From: Minisyncoccota bacterium
Lineage (GTDB): Bacteria > Verrucomicrobiota > Lentisphaeria > Oligosphaerales > MVZH01
Direction: 5' to 3'
NCBI GenBank assembly: GCA_021734725.1
Contig: JAIPIM010000278.1
Span: 1-5,503 of the forward strand
Length of the DNA: 5,503 bases
This document shows, one piece after another, positions 4,158 to 5,503 of this stretch. The position numbers and the translations under genes are program-made. The notes under the pieces were generated by a model. That model was given only the letters and a program-made list of their open reading frames with translations, searched no databases and was not told where the DNA came from. Each line of letters starts with the position of its first letter. Position 1 is the first letter of the stretch.

Positions 4158-5503
4158 ATGCAAAGTAAACCGAACGTCGTGTTTGTGCTCACCGATGACC
4201 AGGGATACCCGCCGTTTGGCTGCCACGGGCATCCGTTCATTAAAACGCCCAACCTTGACGCATTTCACGAGCGCTCCGTCCACATGGAACAGTTTCACGT
4301 GGGACCGACCTGCGCACCTACCCGGGCCGGACTGCTCACCGGGCATTACTCCAACTCAACCGGCGTGTGGCACACCATAGGCGGTCGCTCGCTCCTGCGG
4401 GCAAACGAATGGACACTGGCCGATGCCCTGCGGGAAGACGGTTACCGGACCGCGTTGTTCGGCAAATGGCACCTGGGCGATGAATCCCCCTACGTTCCCC
4501 ACGAACGAGGATTCGAAACAGCCATCTATCACGGCGGCGGCGGCGTGAGCCAGAGCCACGATTACTGGGGCAATGACTACTTCGACGATACCTACTGGGT
4601 CAACGGCACGCCAAAGCAATTCAAAGGATATTGCACGGATGTGTTCTTTGGCGAAGCATTGACCTATATCGAGGAGCATAAGGACGAACCGTTCTTCTGC
4701 TATATCTCAACCAACGCCCCGCACGCTCCGTACAATATCGACAATGCATACTACGACCTGTACAAGGACAAGACCGACAGCGAAGAGTACGCACGCTTCC
4801 TCGGGATGATTACCAATATCGACGAAAACTTCGGTAAGCTTCAGGCCAAGTTGGAGGAACTTAACATCGCCGACAATACCATTCTGATATTCATGAGCGA
4901 TAACGGCCAGTGCGGTTATGCCGCCCGGGGAGAGAGCAACGTCTACAATTGCGGCATGCGCGGCATGAAAGGATCCGAATACGAAGGCGGACACCGGGCC
5001 CCCTTCCTGCTCCGTTATCCCAACGGAGGCCTTGATGCCGAGCGGGCTATTGACGACGTGACGGCGTTCGTCGATTTTATGCCGACCATCCTGGACTTAT
5101 GCAATGTTCAGGTTCCGCAAGAGCGGACATTCCACGGCCGCAGTATCGTTCCCCTGCTGCGCGGCGAAACAGACGATGAATGGCGCACACGCTGCGTTGT
5201 CACCGATTCACAGCGGCTGGTCAATCCAGTCAAATGGAAACAAAGCTGCGTCCTCAGGGACACCTTGCGCCTGGTGGACCGCGACGAATTGTACGACATT
5301 GCCACCGATCCTTCCCAGGAACACGACATTGCCGCGGACCATCCGGAAATCGTCGAAGAACTCAGAACCGCGTACGAAGAGTGGTGGACCATTGTCTCCC
5401 AACAATTCGACGACGAAATCCCGATCAGCATAGGGACCCCCTCGCGGACAGAAGCGCGCCTGAACGCCCACGACCTGCGTAACGAAGACATGAATATCGC
5501 CTG
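4158..5503 (+). CDS. Sulfatase (formylglycine type, Cys), 3' end missing
   Basis: This family hydrolyses sulfate esters, often on carbohydrates; the substrate here cannot be told. From the ATG at 4158 the frame is open for 448 codons to the window edge with no stop. Alkaline-phosphatase-superfamily landmarks occur in order: VLTDDQG with metal ligands D13 and D14; CAPTRAGLLTG, the sulfatase signature, with C52 to be converted to formylglycine and R56 nearby; FGKWHLGD with K103 and H105; NAPHAP with H189; MSDNG with metal ligands D248 and N249; and MKGSEYEGGHRAP with K271. The C-terminal subdomain is present (LYDIATDPSQEHDIA), and the sequence is cut near HDLRNEDMNIA, probably not far from the natural end. 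The protein starts directly on the first beta strand (MQSKPNVVFVL), so no signal peptide is visible, which suggests cytoplasmic action. The ribosome site AAGGAAG supports the start. No maturase gene is in the window. Confidence 0.95.
   Translation, partial: MQSKPNVVFVLTDDQGYPPFGCHGHPFIKTPNLDAFHERSVHMEQFHVGPTCAPTRAGLLTGHYSNSTGVWHTIGGRSLLRANEWTLADALREDGYRTALFGKWHLGDESPYVPHERGFETAIYHGGGGVSQSHDYWGNDYFDDTYWVNGTPKQFKGYCTDVFFGEALTYIEEHKDEPFFCYISTNAPHAPYNIDNAYYDLYKDKTDSEEYARFLGMITNIDENFGKLQAKLEELNIADNTILIFMSDNGQCGYAARGESNVYNCGMRGMKGSEYEGGHRAPFLLRYPNGGLDAERAIDDVTAFVDFMPTILDLCNVQVPQERTFHGRSIVPLLRGETDDEWRTRCVVTDSQRLVNPVKWKQSCVLRDTLRLVDRDELYDIATDPSQEHDIAADHPEIVEELRTAYEEWWTIVSQQFDDEIPISIGTPSRTEARLNAHDLRNEDMNIA

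Noticed and set aside
4356..4994. Minus-strand open frames opposite the sulfatase gene
   Set aside because: The plus strand carries all sulfatase motifs in order; the antisense frames have no supporting signals.

Overview
The window looks like chromosomal accessory DNA from a moderately GC-rich, free-living heterotroph. A sulfatase paired with an AraC-type regulator, a GlcD-type FAD oxidase and abundant short tandem repeats would suit the PVC group (Kiritimatiellota, Lentisphaerota, Verrucomicrobiota or Planctomycetota). That placement is an inference from gene content; no phylogenetic marker is present.

Layout. Positions 1-140 are one end of an IS3-type insertion sequence, with the first 27 codons of its OrfA on the minus strand running off the left edge. 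It abuts a heptamer tandem repeat (145-179) that contains the stop codon of the next gene. Positions 157-1797 (minus) encode a complete FAD-dependent 2-hydroxyacid oxidase/dehydrogenase of the GlcD/D-lactate dehydrogenase type. Its upstream space (1798-2188) holds a compact repeat element: a long imperfect inverted repeat (1902-1925 and 2093-2115) encloses three 35-bp direct repeats, each carrying a palindrome, and a fourth palindrome of the same size. Positions 2189-2614 (minus) encode a stand-alone receiver-domain response regulator. The 646-bp gap at 2615-3260 contains no convincing gene. It is dominated by an array (about 2805-3176) of four 80-90 bp units. Each unit is a G-rich arm of octamers followed by a C-rich arm of almost complementary octamers, so each can fold into a long imperfect hairpin. 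Positions 3261-4040 (minus) encode an AraC-family regulator. A 117-bp divergent intergenic region separates it from a sulfatase (4158 to the right edge, plus, 3' end missing).

The clearest functional unit is the divergent araC-like/sulfatase pair, in which the regulator probably controls sulfatase expression in response to a sulfated substrate or its product. The oxidase and the receiver protein face the same way as the regulator, but large repeat-filled gaps separate them, so they are unlikely to form one tight operon. The most unusual content is non-coding: three structurally different repeat classes occupy successive gene boundaries within about 3 kb, and two of them have a self-complementary design.
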